From the NCBI RefSeq assembly GCF_016545825.1, contig NC_052613.1, positions 47,598,112-47,662,111 on the forward strand: a DNA stretch of 64,000 nucleotides. Direction: 5' to 3'. Of the stretch, positions 24,301-34,039 are shown piece after piece (within the stretch, counting starts at the first letter, position 1; every line of letters begins with the position of its first letter). A model generated the notes under the pieces. The model had not been told where the DNA came from. It did no database searches and was given only the letters and a program-made list of their open reading frames with translations. Origin of the DNA: Eucalyptus grandis (lineage: Eukaryota > Streptophyta > Magnoliopsida > Myrtales > Myrtaceae). The position numbers were made by a program, and so were the translations under genes.

Positions 24301-25246
24301 AGTAAATTTGTCACGTGTGTACTAATTTATGATTTTTGAGTATGAACCCGAGATAATATAAGTGCATGATAATAATAATTAATAAAAAATACTTAAATTA
24401 TAAATACTAATAGAAAAACCATCCCACTTCATCAATGCTCCCCGTGTGTGTACCCAAGAAAGATTAGGGCTCATTCATATGTGTACGGCAAGCTCATGTT
24501 CATATATTGTTCTAAAAATACTATATTAAGGTTTTTATTTATTTCACGAAAAATAAATGTTTTTAAAAATTATTTTTAATAAATAATCGCTTCTATCGCT
24601 TGAAATAATTAGTTAATGAAAAATATTTTAATTAATTTATTGTCTAAATTTTTATAGACTTTGAAAGTATTTTCATTCTTTCATTTTTGTAAGCAATACA
24701 AGCGATTATTTTACCTTAATTTTTTTTTTATCACATAAAAGACTCCAAATTATATTCACTGCAACATATTTATTCCAAACTTATTTTTGTGACATCAAGA
24801 ACCCTAGCCTTATACTCATGTGATATATTTACTCTTTGTCAACATTTTGTCAGAAAATTTTCCAATCAAAACGTCGTTTTTATTTCACTCATGCATTTGG
24901 TGCCAACCACATTTGGCTTTCGTTGTCTACGAAGCTACATTTTTAATGATGCTCATTGTAGGAATCATCATGTAGGTACAAATTTAAGATTTTTATTATC
25001 AAAAAAATGTTTAAGGTAAATATCATAGAGGATAAAATTTGGAGTTTTTAATGACTTTTTTATCGGATCAAACAAGGTGGTTGAGTTTTTTTTTTTTACA
25101 TCATTGTAAAGTAATATGTCTAATTAATCTAAGAAAAGGTGAAAGAGTGGAGTTTTGTGATACTCAACCGTTGAACTGCAATCTACCTTACTTTCCTATA
25201 ATTGATAGATATAAACATATATACGTAGTTTTGGTTTCACAAATGA
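21332..25246. other. AT-rich intergenic region without a gene
   Basis: Single-copy in the window and outside the duplication. A 64-codon frame at 22075-22269 is purine-rich and has no family resemblance. The rest is AT-rich with homopolymer runs. A degenerate tandem repeat is listed separately at 24131-24345. Confidence 0.5.
24131..24345. repeat. Degenerate tandem repeat, about 50-60 bp unit
   Basis: Units containing a variant of TAAATTTGTCATAAGTGT recur at about 24193, 24244 and 24303, with a weaker one near 24131. The first halves are similar and the spacers vary. Related words also occur around 23930-23960. It could be remnant subterminal repeat of an old DNA transposon; no termini were found. 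Confidence 0.55.
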
Positions 25247-25254
25247 CACGTAAT
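25247..25254. repeat. 8 bp target-site duplication CACGTAAT, left
   Basis: Identical to 27900-27907. An 8 bp duplication is the hallmark of hAT insertion. Confidence 0.93.
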
Positions 25255-25266
25255 TAGGGGTGAGCA

Positions 25267-25420
25267 CGGTTCCCGGGTAGAACCGGGAACCGGAGAACCG
25301 AACCGGAGGTTTCGATTCGGTTCCCGGTTCCAAGGAGACCGGTTCCGGTTCCCGGTTCCCCTTTTCTGGGAACCGGCGTTCTCGGTTCCGGTTCCCGAAA
25401 GGGGAACCCGGAACCGAACC
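25267..25420. repeat. Left subterminal GGTTCC array of the hAT element
   Basis: Many copies of GGTTCC/GGAACC in both orientations, able to fold on itself and to pair with 27749-27888. Probably the transposase-binding region. Confidence 0.85.
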
Positions 25421-25626
25421 GGTCATATAATTCAAAAAAAAAAAACCCTAACTTCCCCCCACAGATTTCCCCCCTCTGCGGATTCTTCCCCCCTTCCCCT
25501 TTCTTTTTCTCTCTCTTTCTTTTCGCCCCTTTTCCCTCCTCACGTCACTCCTCCCCCAACTTTTTCTTTTCTTCTCTCTCCATCTCTTCTCTTTCCGGTT
25601 CCGGTTCCGAATCGCCTAGGGTTTCC

Positions 25627-25655
25627 TGGATTGCGCTCTCTCTCTCTCTCTCTCT
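25627..25655. repeat. (CT)n microsatellite
   Basis: Run of about 13 CT units inside the hAT cargo, upstream of the captured MADS start codon. It probably comes from the 5' leader of the captured gene. Confidence 0.8.
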
Positions 25656-25879
25656 AGAATCCTCCGTTTCTTTCTCAACGAACGCATCCTCCTGGCGCCG
25701 TCTCCGATCTCCTGCTTTCCGGGACCTGATCCGCGTGACGCCCTCCGTTCCGCGGCCACTCCGATTCGGAGCTTTGATCGAGCGCTCGTCGCCGTCGATC
25801 AGTTCCCGCTCTTCTTCTTCTAATCTCTTTCTTGTTTTTTGTGGCTTGAGAGAGCGAGAGAGAGAGAGGGAGGGGGGAA

Positions 25880-26065
25880 ATGGTGAGGGGGAAGACGCAG
25901 ATGAAGAGGATAGAGAACGACACGAGCGAGGCAGGTGACGTTCTCGAAGCGCGAACGGGCTGCAAAGAAGGCCTTCGAGCTCTCCGTCCTCTGCGACGCC
26001 GAGGTTGCACTCATCATCTTCTCCCCGAGGGGCAAGCTCTATGAGTTCTCGAGCTCGACGAGACG
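25880..26065 (+). pseudogene. Captured MADS-box first exon, SOC1/AGL20-like
   Basis: An ATG at 25880 opens [13 protein letters not shown]. After a one-base insertion near 25928 the other frame reads RQVTFSKR and then [31 protein letters not shown]. This is a type II (MIKC) MADS DNA-binding domain, closest by eye to the SOC1/TM3 group. The exon ends near a GT donor at 26066-26067, as in intact MIKC genes. The residues NGLL of the usual motif are altered (ERAA). The piece lies inside a hAT element with a stretch of likely 5' leader before it. It cannot make a normal transcription factor. Confidence 0.88.
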
Positions 26066-26127
26066 GTAGGTTTTCCTTCGCTTTTTTGCTCGTCTTCGCT
26101 CGCGACCCACCGCCTCTACTCAGTGCC

Positions 26128-26168
26128 AGAAGCCCCGACACCCCTGCTGCTGGGTCCTCCTCTGCTCC
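26128..26168. repeat. 41 bp direct repeat, unit 1, in hAT cargo
   Basis: Identical to 26321-26361 (begins AGAAGCCCCGACACCCC). The two are 193 bp apart in the GC-rich stretch between the captured MADS and amylase pieces. Confidence 0.9.
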
Positions 26169-26320
26169 ACCGCCACTACAACCAGACGCCAGAAGCCACC
26201 ATTCTTGCCGTGACGCTGCTTGTTGTCTCCGCCTCTGCTCCGACGACTCGACGCCCGGCCGGTCGCGACACCCGACGCCGTTGCCCGAAGACCCGGCGAC
26301 GACGCCCCCGCTCGGGCGCT

Positions 26321-26361
26321 AGAAGCCCCGACACCCCTGCTGCTGGGTCCTCCTCTGCTCC
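26321..26361. repeat. 41 bp direct repeat, unit 2, in hAT cargo
   Basis: Second unit of the repeat at 26128-26168. The sequence between and after the units has no recognisable origin. Confidence 0.9.
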
Positions 26362-26704
26362 CGACGCCCCTGCAAGTGCATGCTGCTTTATTCTTGGTTG
26401 TGAATGCTGGTAGAGCTAAGTTGCAGTGTCTGACTTCCTCATTATTGTGAATTATTTAATACTTTTGAGGCTTTATTCCCCTTGTTTTCTCTTGACTAAG
26501 TGTGTGTCTCCAAGTGTGCCCTCTCTCCTTGTTCTAATCCTCTTTGTGTCAGTTTCCACATTTGAGTAGACCCTCCACGGATGATTTCTGACTTTTAATA
26601 TGGTTGCACTTATGCCTTGCTTCTAATGCAAAACTCTGTTTCTGCGATGATAATATATTAAAGGTCTTACTATGGCAAGTCTGTCGGTGCCATGCCATTT
26701 TCAG

Positions 26705-26953
26705 GAGCGAAATTGGGTATGATGGATGGAGGCTCGATTTTGTTAGAGGCTTTTGGGGTGGCTATGTCAAAGACTACTTGGATGCTAGTGAACCTTACTT
26801 TGCTGTTGGTGAGTACTGGGATTCCCTCAGCTATACATATGGAGAAATGGATCACAATCAAGATGCACACGGCAGAGAATTATCGACCGGATAAACGCTA
26901 CAAATGGCACAGCTGGAGCATTTGATGTCACCACAAAAGGAATTCTTCATGCC
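26705..26953 (+). pseudogene. AMY3: Captured exon of plastid alpha-amylase
   Basis: Encodes a stretch of the glycoside hydrolase family 13 barrel, including IGYDGWRLDFVRGFWGGY, where GWRLDF carries the catalytic nucleophile Asp, and FAVGEYWDS, with the catalytic acid Glu. It ends AGAFDVTTKGILHA. The wording is that of plastid alpha-amylase 3, which degrades starch. An AG acceptor precedes it and a GTAAGC donor follows, so the exon was captured with intron flanks. A one-base deletion after GAT GCA CAC breaks the frame, and a Trp codon has become Arg. Only this exon is present. Confidence 0.92.
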
Positions 26954-27718
26954 GTAAGCACTATCACGATAGATAGGCACTTTTTTAGATGTTCGGAAGC
27001 ATAGACACTCGATTAAGTGCACGACTCTAGATAGAGGAAATTCATTCGGTGTTTTGTTTTTCTTTTTGGATGAGTATCCATACCATGTCAATTAATTTGT
27101 TCACGTTATGCTTAAATTAGAGATGTACAGCTATTACACTGCTTTGGACCCGCTGTTATTCAAGTAGTTATGCTCTTGGATGTTCTGGTGAAGGAGAACT
27201 GTAGACTAAAACTCGGGCTCTAACCCTTGAATTATGTACTAATCTGCACTTGATGAATCTCACTAATTAGGTTGCTGAAGGATAGGCTTTTATAGATTAC
27301 TTGTATGAGCATTAACTGTACCGCTGATTATCTTGAAGCAAAAGCTCTTGATTCTGATTCTCTCTTTGTGCTTTCTAACCAAATTAAAGGATTTAACTTG
27401 GCGAAAGTGCCATTACCTCAACCAACAAATTTATAGAATCTGTAGAGTTTGTTACCCTTCTTCAAGTTTCAATTATGTGTGCTGATGTTTCAACAACATC
27501 ATCCATTAGCCAACATCTCGGCATTATGGATAACTGTAATTTTTAATTTGTTAACAGGTTAAGCGTAGCAAAACTTCTTCACGGACTTACAAAAAAGATT
27601 TCTATGTTTTGATAAAAACATATGGTTTGAAAGAAAGATCGGTGACAACCAGCATTTTGACAAAGTGCTGAAGATTCCGATAATATGCACGCACGTTATA
27701 ATTCAACTCTGAAAATAA

Positions 27719-27739
27719 ACTAAAAAAAAAAAAAAAAAA
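27719..27739. repeat. Poly(A) run
   Basis: Run of about 19 A just before the right GGTTCC array of the hAT element. Confidence 0.8.
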
Positions 27740-27748
27740 GAACACATT

Positions 27749-27888
27749 TGGAACTGGAACCGACCACGGAACCCGTGACCGGGTAGGTTCCGGTTCTGAT
27801 TCCACGGGTAGGTTCCCAGTTCCAAATTTTTGGAACTGTACCAGGGTAGGTTCCGGGTTCCGACGGAACCGAACCGGAACCCGGAACC
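27749..27888. repeat. Right subterminal GGTTCC array of the hAT element
   Basis: Inverted counterpart of 25267-25420, same motif in both orientations. Confidence 0.85.
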
Positions 27889-27899
27889 GCTCACCCCTA

Positions 27900-27907
27900 C
27901 ACGTAAT
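27900..27907. repeat. 8 bp target-site duplication CACGTAAT, right
   Basis: Matches 25247-25254 exactly. Confidence 0.93.
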
Positions 27908-29265
27908 AGCTGAATTTTCTTAGCATTCATTTGTTTATGTTTTTTAAAACTAAAAAACAATTATCTACTTTTCTGTTAAAGTTCGAAATATTATTCGAAT
28001 AAAAATATATACATAATTTGGTTTCACTAATAACACACAATAAAATAGAACGAAAGAAGATAACAATGATGATTAGAGTTCGCAGTGCAAATGGTAATAT
28101 GTATGTTACATGGAATAATCTCTTTTATTTCTACTCTCTTGAATAATTTTTGAGTAAAACAACGCGTTTGACAATTATATAAAATTTCATTTTTTCGAAT
28201 AGAAAAATAATAGGAATGCGTTTGGCACAATCTACAAATTTTTGTATTTTTGTGCTTTTTTTCTTGCTTGTTGATCTTCGTCGCCAATCGCCGATGGTGG
28301 CGAACGGATCTAGGGCAGCGGCTATGGCAAGGAAAAGAAGAAAATAAACGAATGACTTATTTCTAAAAATTGTTCCCGAGAATAAGATTTTTTTTTTTTT
28401 TTTTTTTTTTCTATTATGAATTTATTTCCCGATCACTTTCCTATTTTGAAAAATGAAAAATTAATTGACATTACCAAGTGATTTTCTGATCTTTTTCTAT
28501 TTTAGAGAGTAAAAGAATAGAAATATCAAGTAATCGAAACATTTCCATGCGGTCTTTAAAATTTCTTAGAACTTGTTTGTTTATGTTTTTTTAAAATGCA
28601 AAATTTAGAATTTTATTTAAATATTAACAGATTTTGAAAAATTATACCTAAATTACATATCAAGATTTAACGGTTGTGAAAATTTAATGCGTTTCAAGCC
28701 AAAAAAAAAGTGTGAAAGTCTGATCAAGGCAAAGATTAAATATATGTGTGTATTATGCCGAGGTTCATGAGAGCACAAAATTCGAAATTCACGGTATTAG
28801 TGTCATTTGATTTGATGTGCCCAATTTTTCTTGTCTTTATATATTTTTCGTTACTTTCTCCTTTTTCCAAGGCAACCATAAAAAGGTAAGGTAATGTGTT
28901 GGTGATTCCTTGGGTACGTGGCAATTGTGGATTGGACAACATGTAATAGGATGAGTAGGGTGGAGTTGGGTCCCACGAGTATGGTGGTGGGGAGGTGGGC
29001 CCGCGGGTGCCAGCTAGGCTTCCCAGGAAACATCGCTCGAGGAGCTGATGTTGACGAGGTCGTCCTTGGCGTGCGCTTGTGTGCCCACCCCCGTCAAAGA
29101 AATTATTTGTTTTTTAATTTTTTTTTAAAGTTTTCCGTTAAAAATTCGCTATTATTTTATGACAGACATGGATGGCGATGTCGGCCATGTGGTAATTATT
29201 ACGCTGTCTCCAGGGCTCTGTCAACCTTATGGAGTACGGCTTCAAGTAGTTAGGCCTTTGTGAAC
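27908..29265. other. Intergenic region without a gene
   Basis: AT-rich. A T run of about 25 bases lies at 28386-28411. A GC-richer patch at 28950-29080 contains a 111-codon frame with no recognisable family. Nothing else seen. Confidence 0.5.
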
Positions 29266-29445
29266 GAGAAAATATTAAGTACGCTGACAGTACCACATCA
29301 TCAGTGCTCTGAATCATTCAAGCATCGACACGACACGTGTTCACGGGACCCGTCACGTCTGCTCTCTCTTCTCTCCGTCTTCTGCGCTTCTGTCTCTGAA
29401 AATAGGGGGCGGGCTCGGCTCGGCTCGGCTCGGCTCGCTGCAAAA
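29266..29445 (+). promoter_or_regulatory. Putative 5' regulatory module of the PIG-U locus
   Basis: Three parts in order: a dispersed repeat starting GAGAAAATATT and containing ACATCATCAGTGCTCTGA; a stretch CATTCAAGCATCGACACG then GGGACCCGTCACGTCTGCTC; and five tandem CGGCT units at 29412-29437. The same order of parts, diverged, lies 5' of the PGI1 fragment on the minus strand (48280 down to 47187, split by a miniature element). Position and CT-rich leader suggest promoter plus 5' leader, but no TATA box is evident. Function is inferred. Confidence 0.5.
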
Positions 29446-29658
29446 GAAAAAGACAGGTCACGACTCCCGCCTAAAAGATTTCTCTCTCCTCAGTTAAAAT
29501 TTTTGCAATTTTCTCTCTCTCACTTTCTCTCTCCTCACAGGAGAACAAACAGAGAACGATCCAGACCTGCGTTCTCCTCTCTCCCCTCCGCCTCCGCTGG
29601 TTGCTTCCATTGCCCCCACCCTGACGCCGCCGACGCCGCCGACGCTCCTCCTTCTCCC

Positions 29659-29940
29659 TCTCGCGACGTCCGCTCTGCTCTCTCTTCCCCCTCCGCGAAG
29701 TCGTGCCTCTCTTCCAGCGAAACGCGACGCCGACGGCCCTCCACCTCCGCCTCCGCCGGTTGCCTCCGACGCCGACGCCGACGCAGCCTCCGCCTCCCTC
29801 TCGCGACCTCTTGTCCCCTCTCTCTATCTTTCGTCCTTGAAGTCACGCCTCTCTTCCAGCAAACCCCGACGCCGACTCCCCTCCGTCGATTGCCTCCGTC
29901 GGCGTCGGAGTCCGTCGCCCCCGTCTCCTCCGCCTCCGCC
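29659..29940. repeat. Imperfect tandem duplication, about 141 bp unit, in leader
   Basis: A unit beginning CTCGCGAC and containing CCTCTCTTCCAGC then GACGCCGAC occurs at about 29659-29799 and again at 29800-29940. Both lie just upstream of the PIG-U start codon. The region is built of short GCC/GAC triplet runs. Confidence 0.65.
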
Positions 29941-29980
29941 TACGCGCCCGACGCCAACGCGTCGAACCACGACGGCAAAA

Positions 29981-30480
29981 ATGGAGGAGAGAGAAACGAC
30001 GAAGCAGAAGACGGAGACGAAGAAGCAGAAAAGCGCGCGCTCGGGGTTCTGGACATGGGTCGTTGCGTCGGTTGCTTTCCGGCTCGCCCTCGTCTACCTC
30101 CCCAGGAACCTCCGCCTGTCCACCCGCCCCGAGGTCGCCACCTGTCTCACCAGCATTCGCCGCCGTAACGTCGCCTCTCTTCGCTCCGTCGATCGATTCC
30201 CCATCCCCCATCCCCGATCCACCGCCCCCTCCTCCCTTGAAATCTTGGAGGATACGATTTCTGATTTTTCTTGTTTGTGCCGCCTGCAGTTGGCGAAGGC
30301 TACTGGTTGAAGCAGTCGGTGATGTCTCCCTACGCAGGTTCGGCTCCGTTCGATCTCTGTAGGAAGGAAGCTGCTTGTTTGCGATGTTTCACTGTTTGAT
30401 GCTTTGATCCCTTCCACAGGTTCCATGTGTCACGGTTCTCCTTTGCTGTGGCTCGTTCTTGGACTTCTCGCTGTCAAAAG
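29981..30480 (+). pseudogene. PIG-U (GPI transamidase subunit), 5' three exons only
   Basis: PIG-U is a multi-spanning ER membrane subunit of the complex that attaches GPI anchors to proteins. Exons: 29981-30164 (ATG in good context, MEERETTKQ, first membrane segment FWTWVVASVAFRLALVYL, RPEVATCLTSIRR), 30290-30337 (GEGYWLKQSVMSPYA) and 30420-30480 (SMCHGSPLL, WLVLGLLAVK). Splice borders are canonical and phases agree. The reading frame through all three is open. The rest of PIG-U, about 80 percent, is absent. The intron after exon 3 runs straight into an ATS1 exon. The fragment is intact as far as it goes and could still be transcribed. Confidence 0.9.
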
Positions 30481-30567
30481 GTAACTAGTTGATTGTGAGC
30501 TTCGCTGGTTATCTGCTCGTTCTTGGATGTCTTAAACTTTTGATCTGACGAAGCAGTAATCTTTCAG

Positions 30568-33500
30568 GATCCTTTTATCTTCCCTCCATACCACAAAGCA
30601 GCAAGGGAGCCTTTTGACTACTATATGTTTGGTCAAAATTACATCCATCCTCTGGTTGATTTCAGGTTCATCGATAATTTTGTGCTCACTTCCTTCACAA
30701 AGCTTCGCCGAAGAATATTAAAAGGCACTCAAATTATTTATGTTCTATAATTTGCTTGGCTTGTTTTCACATGTCAAAGGTCCATGACGTTCTAGCTATG
30801 AACCTACACATTTACTTTTAATTAACTTGCATTTCTAGGAAACTTGCCACTTTGTCATGACATCTTTTTCCACCTTTACTCCCCTTTCAGCCCTAATTGC
30901 TTTAGGAAAAATTGATTTCCATTCCAGGAAAGTGCAAAAACACTGTCCCTTCTGTCCTCTTTTTTAAATAATAATTCAGAATACTAGGGAGCATAAAATA
31001 CTAAGAATTAAGCTTCTGTTATTAACTCAATATATGAATTGCAAACTCCTAAATTGTTTTCAGAGGGTTTTTATGGACTTATCCCTAAACAGGGAAAGCT
31101 CCTGCGCTAGCTTTCTCATTGGACCTTTGACTAATTAGTTACTTTCCTCTAGATATCTCTTAGCATTTCTGAGTTGTTTTTACTCTCACATATTTCTCTT
31201 AATTTGCTCTTTGCTTCTGATTTTCCTTTCTGCAGAAACTCATATGTTGGAAACATTCCTGTTTTTCATGAAATCCGTGAGAAACTTCAGGAGTTGAATA
31301 GTTCTTTTGTTACCCTTCTCCTTTAGATGGACCGATGATGACTCTGTGTCTTACTGAAACCTGTTGCATTCACATTGCCTCTTAAACTGAAATTGTTTTT
31401 TTAGTCTAAAGAATAACTGAAAGCCATAGTATATCCCTCTTGTTCTTTTTTTTGTACAGTATATTTTCTGTGATTCAAGTGTTAGCTTGGACTCTTATAT
31501 ATTTCACTTCTTGGCCTTTCCTATTGCTTTTCACTGAATGAAATTACCATTCAGTAGATTGCATTCTGCTTGCTTATAATGTAGAATTATGATCTGAAAC
31601 TGTTTATAAATGATTCTGGTTTATTATATGCATGCACATCAAATTTGACCTTTAGCTGCTTCACAAAGTAAATAGAGGCAACAGATCACTATAGAAGAGG
31701 ATCCAACTGTTATACAATGCTAATTTATATCTTAAATTGCAGGGCCACAACATCGTTTTGATATCCAACCACCAAACGGAAGCAGATCCAGCTGTTATTG
31801 CTCTGCTTCTTGAAGGAACACATTCACATATTGCGGAGAATGTGGTACAGATTTTATCTTTTATTGGACTTGATTATTACCTCATTCGTGAGTATAGGCC
31901 ACAAGTGGGCCACTTGCTTGAACATATCTTTTATCTTCTAGTGTAGACTTATGTAGCTGGAGATAGAGTTGTAACAGATCCACTCTGCAAGCCCTTCAGT
32001 ATGGGAAGGTGCTTAAAATCTTTATCCTTATGAGTAGTTATAAAGTTTAGCATGCTGATGAGTGATTAGGCAAGCTCATAACTCGAATCTTCTATTTTTC
32101 TAGGAACCTTGTTTGTGTATATTCGAAAAAGCATATGTTTGATGTTCCAGAGCTTGTTGAGATGAAAAGGAGATCAAATACACGAAGCTTGAAGGAAATG
32201 GCTTTGCTTTTAAGGTACTACGTTCACAGCTTTTCATGTGAATGCAATCTCATATATGAAAACAATTGAACGGTGATGTATCTTCAGCTCCAGTGAAAAT
32301 GCACTGATGGTAAAGATCCTATTTAATGTGAACAGTTGGTCACCTTTTGCCTCCTCTATTTGTCCTTACATTGATTCTTCATGTTCATAAGTAGACCAAT
32401 GCTCTTACTACAAGTGAGATGATATGCTAGTTATGCCTGAGCATTGCAGGGGTGGATCACAACTACTGTGGATTGCGCCAAGTGGTGGCAGAGATCGTCC
32501 TGATCCTCTTACAGGAGAATGGTATCCGGTAGGTTTTCACTCTGCTCTCTAGGATTGTGCAGCAGAGTTCCTTTTCTGCTGCTGCTCTTTCTTGAGTATG
32601 TCAAATATGCTTTACCGAACTTCCATACAGTACCATAGTTGTAATCACTTGTGTTTACTTCATTCTGCCACTCGAAGATAGAAAAGTTTGGTCTGCTCAC
32701 TAAAATCCATTTAGTTCTCTGGTCGTTGTCATATGCCATTTTTCAGTGATTCTGATATAAAAGAGTGGGCAGGCACCCTTTGATTTTGCTGTGGTAGACA
32801 ATACGAGGAGGCTTGTAGAACATTCTGCCGTGCCAGGACATCTCTACCCATTAGCATTATTGTGCTAAGATATCATGCCACCTCCACCCCAGGTTTGGGA
32901 ATCTACATGATGTACCTATCTCTTATTGTAACATCTTTATTCTGTCTCATAAGGTGCAACTTTACAGGTGGAGAAAGAAATTGGTGAAAAAAGAGTGATT
33001 ACTTTCCACGGTGCTGGGTTATCAGTTGGACCGAGATTAAATTCAATGAAGTTACTTCCACCTGTTACGACTCTGAGGAGGTTACTCCTTATTACTTTAC
33101 CCTGATATGCCTTAACTTTTCTAATATATAGTCTCTATCCTTTTATGCTTTTCTATAGCAAGTATTATTGGTGCTTATGTTGACTCGTGAACAGGTCCTT
33201 ATCACTACTTGTTGCAACTGACTAGTGTGTGTATATTATCTCTTTGGAATATATCTACCTTACTTTTCCAGATTTCTTCTAAATTAAAATAATTGAATTC
33301 CTAATTGTATAATGTTTTTGTTCTTGTGAATTTGGTTTGATTTACAATAGTTGGATGGCAATAAGTATCGGCATTGTTTTAGTGATGTCAGAAAATTTGC
33401 ATAGAGAAGCCAATGCAGTGGTATTTATACAGATCTTTCTAGGTCTTCCATTTTTAGATTCTTTTCTTGCTCGAAGTGAAAATCAATAATCTTTATTGTG

Positions 33501-33819
33501 AAAAGACTAAGCTGGTGTACTCTTTACATGCTATTATGGTACTGTAAGAAAATTCAAAAACGTTTTTTTTTTTTTGATCGGTAACCAATGAGAAAACCAA
33601 TGCTCTCTCTTTCCTTTCTTTAACACTCATTGCGTCTTCCAAGCATGGTCCCTGACATGTCCTCATTCCCTTTGCAGGCGAAGGAGGTATATGCACGGGC
33701 TCTTTATGAGTATTACTGCGCAATATAATATTCTCAAATGTGCTATACATGACAAAAAAGGACTAGAAAAATCAACTGCAGAGGTTTCCTTGTCGCAACC
33801 ATGGAATTATGAGAATTAG
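30568..33819 (+). pseudogene. ATS1: Plastid glycerol-3-phosphate acyltransferase, 5'-truncated pseudogene
   Basis: ATS1 acylates glycerol-3-phosphate with acyl-ACP in the plastid stroma, the first step of prokaryotic-pathway lipid synthesis. Exons: 30568-30665 (DPFIFPPYHKAAREPFDYYM), 31236-31320 region (NSYVGNIPVF), 31743-31844 (catalytic H-x4-D in [10 protein letters not shown]), 31947-32008, 32104-32214, 32450-32528 ([12 protein letters not shown]), 32773-32892, 32968-33080 and 33678-33819 (VSLSQPW end). Lesions: no GT donor at the expected end of the second exon, a TAA replacing Tyr at 32866-32868, a one-base deletion in the VEKEIGEKR exon, and a frameshift in the last exon. Transit peptide and N-terminal domain exons are missing; PIG-U exons stand there instead. 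Confidence 0.93.
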
Positions 33820-34039
33820 TGGCGTCTTTCCAGAGGTATTTTTCACTTCAATATATTTAAATAGAAAAGGTGATTCATGAGATGTTTCTGGTATCAGAAT
33901 CTGTTCTTGTTTGTGTCATGTCAAAACTTCTGTTGGAGAATGACTTTGAAGCTAGTTTTAGAGATATGATCAGAAGGTAATTATGAGCATATCAATTCTT
34001 TAAGAAGAAAATGTATCAGCTTGTTAAAACTGAAGGGTT
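33820..34039. other. 3' flank of ATS1 pseudogene
   Basis: AT-rich, likely former 3' untranslated region. Nothing else seen. Confidence 0.5.

Larger units (their letters stand above)
25255..27899. mobile_element. Non-autonomous hAT element carrying host gene fragments
   Basis: The element is 2645 bp, with perfect 11 bp terminal inverted repeats TAGGGGTGAGC / GCTCACCCCTA and an 8 bp target duplication CACGTAAT. Subterminal regions (25267-25420 and 27749-27888) are dense arrays of GGTTCC and its complement, as expected for hAT transposase-binding repeats. No transposase is visible, so it would depend on one supplied in trans. The interior holds a MADS-box first exon (25880-26065) and an alpha-amylase exon (26705-26953), both plus strand, plus GC-rich filler. 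This is the structure of a Pack-type element that has captured gene pieces. Confidence 0.92.

Noticed and set aside
25435..25460. AAACCCTAA word resembling plant telomere repeat
   Set aside because: Single unit after a poly(A) run, no tandem array.
29260..30168. 302-residue open frame overlapping the PIG-U exon 1 region
   Set aside because: Ser/Pro/Arg-rich from a GC- and CT-rich leader, no family resemblance, and it reads PIG-U exon 1 in the wrong frame.
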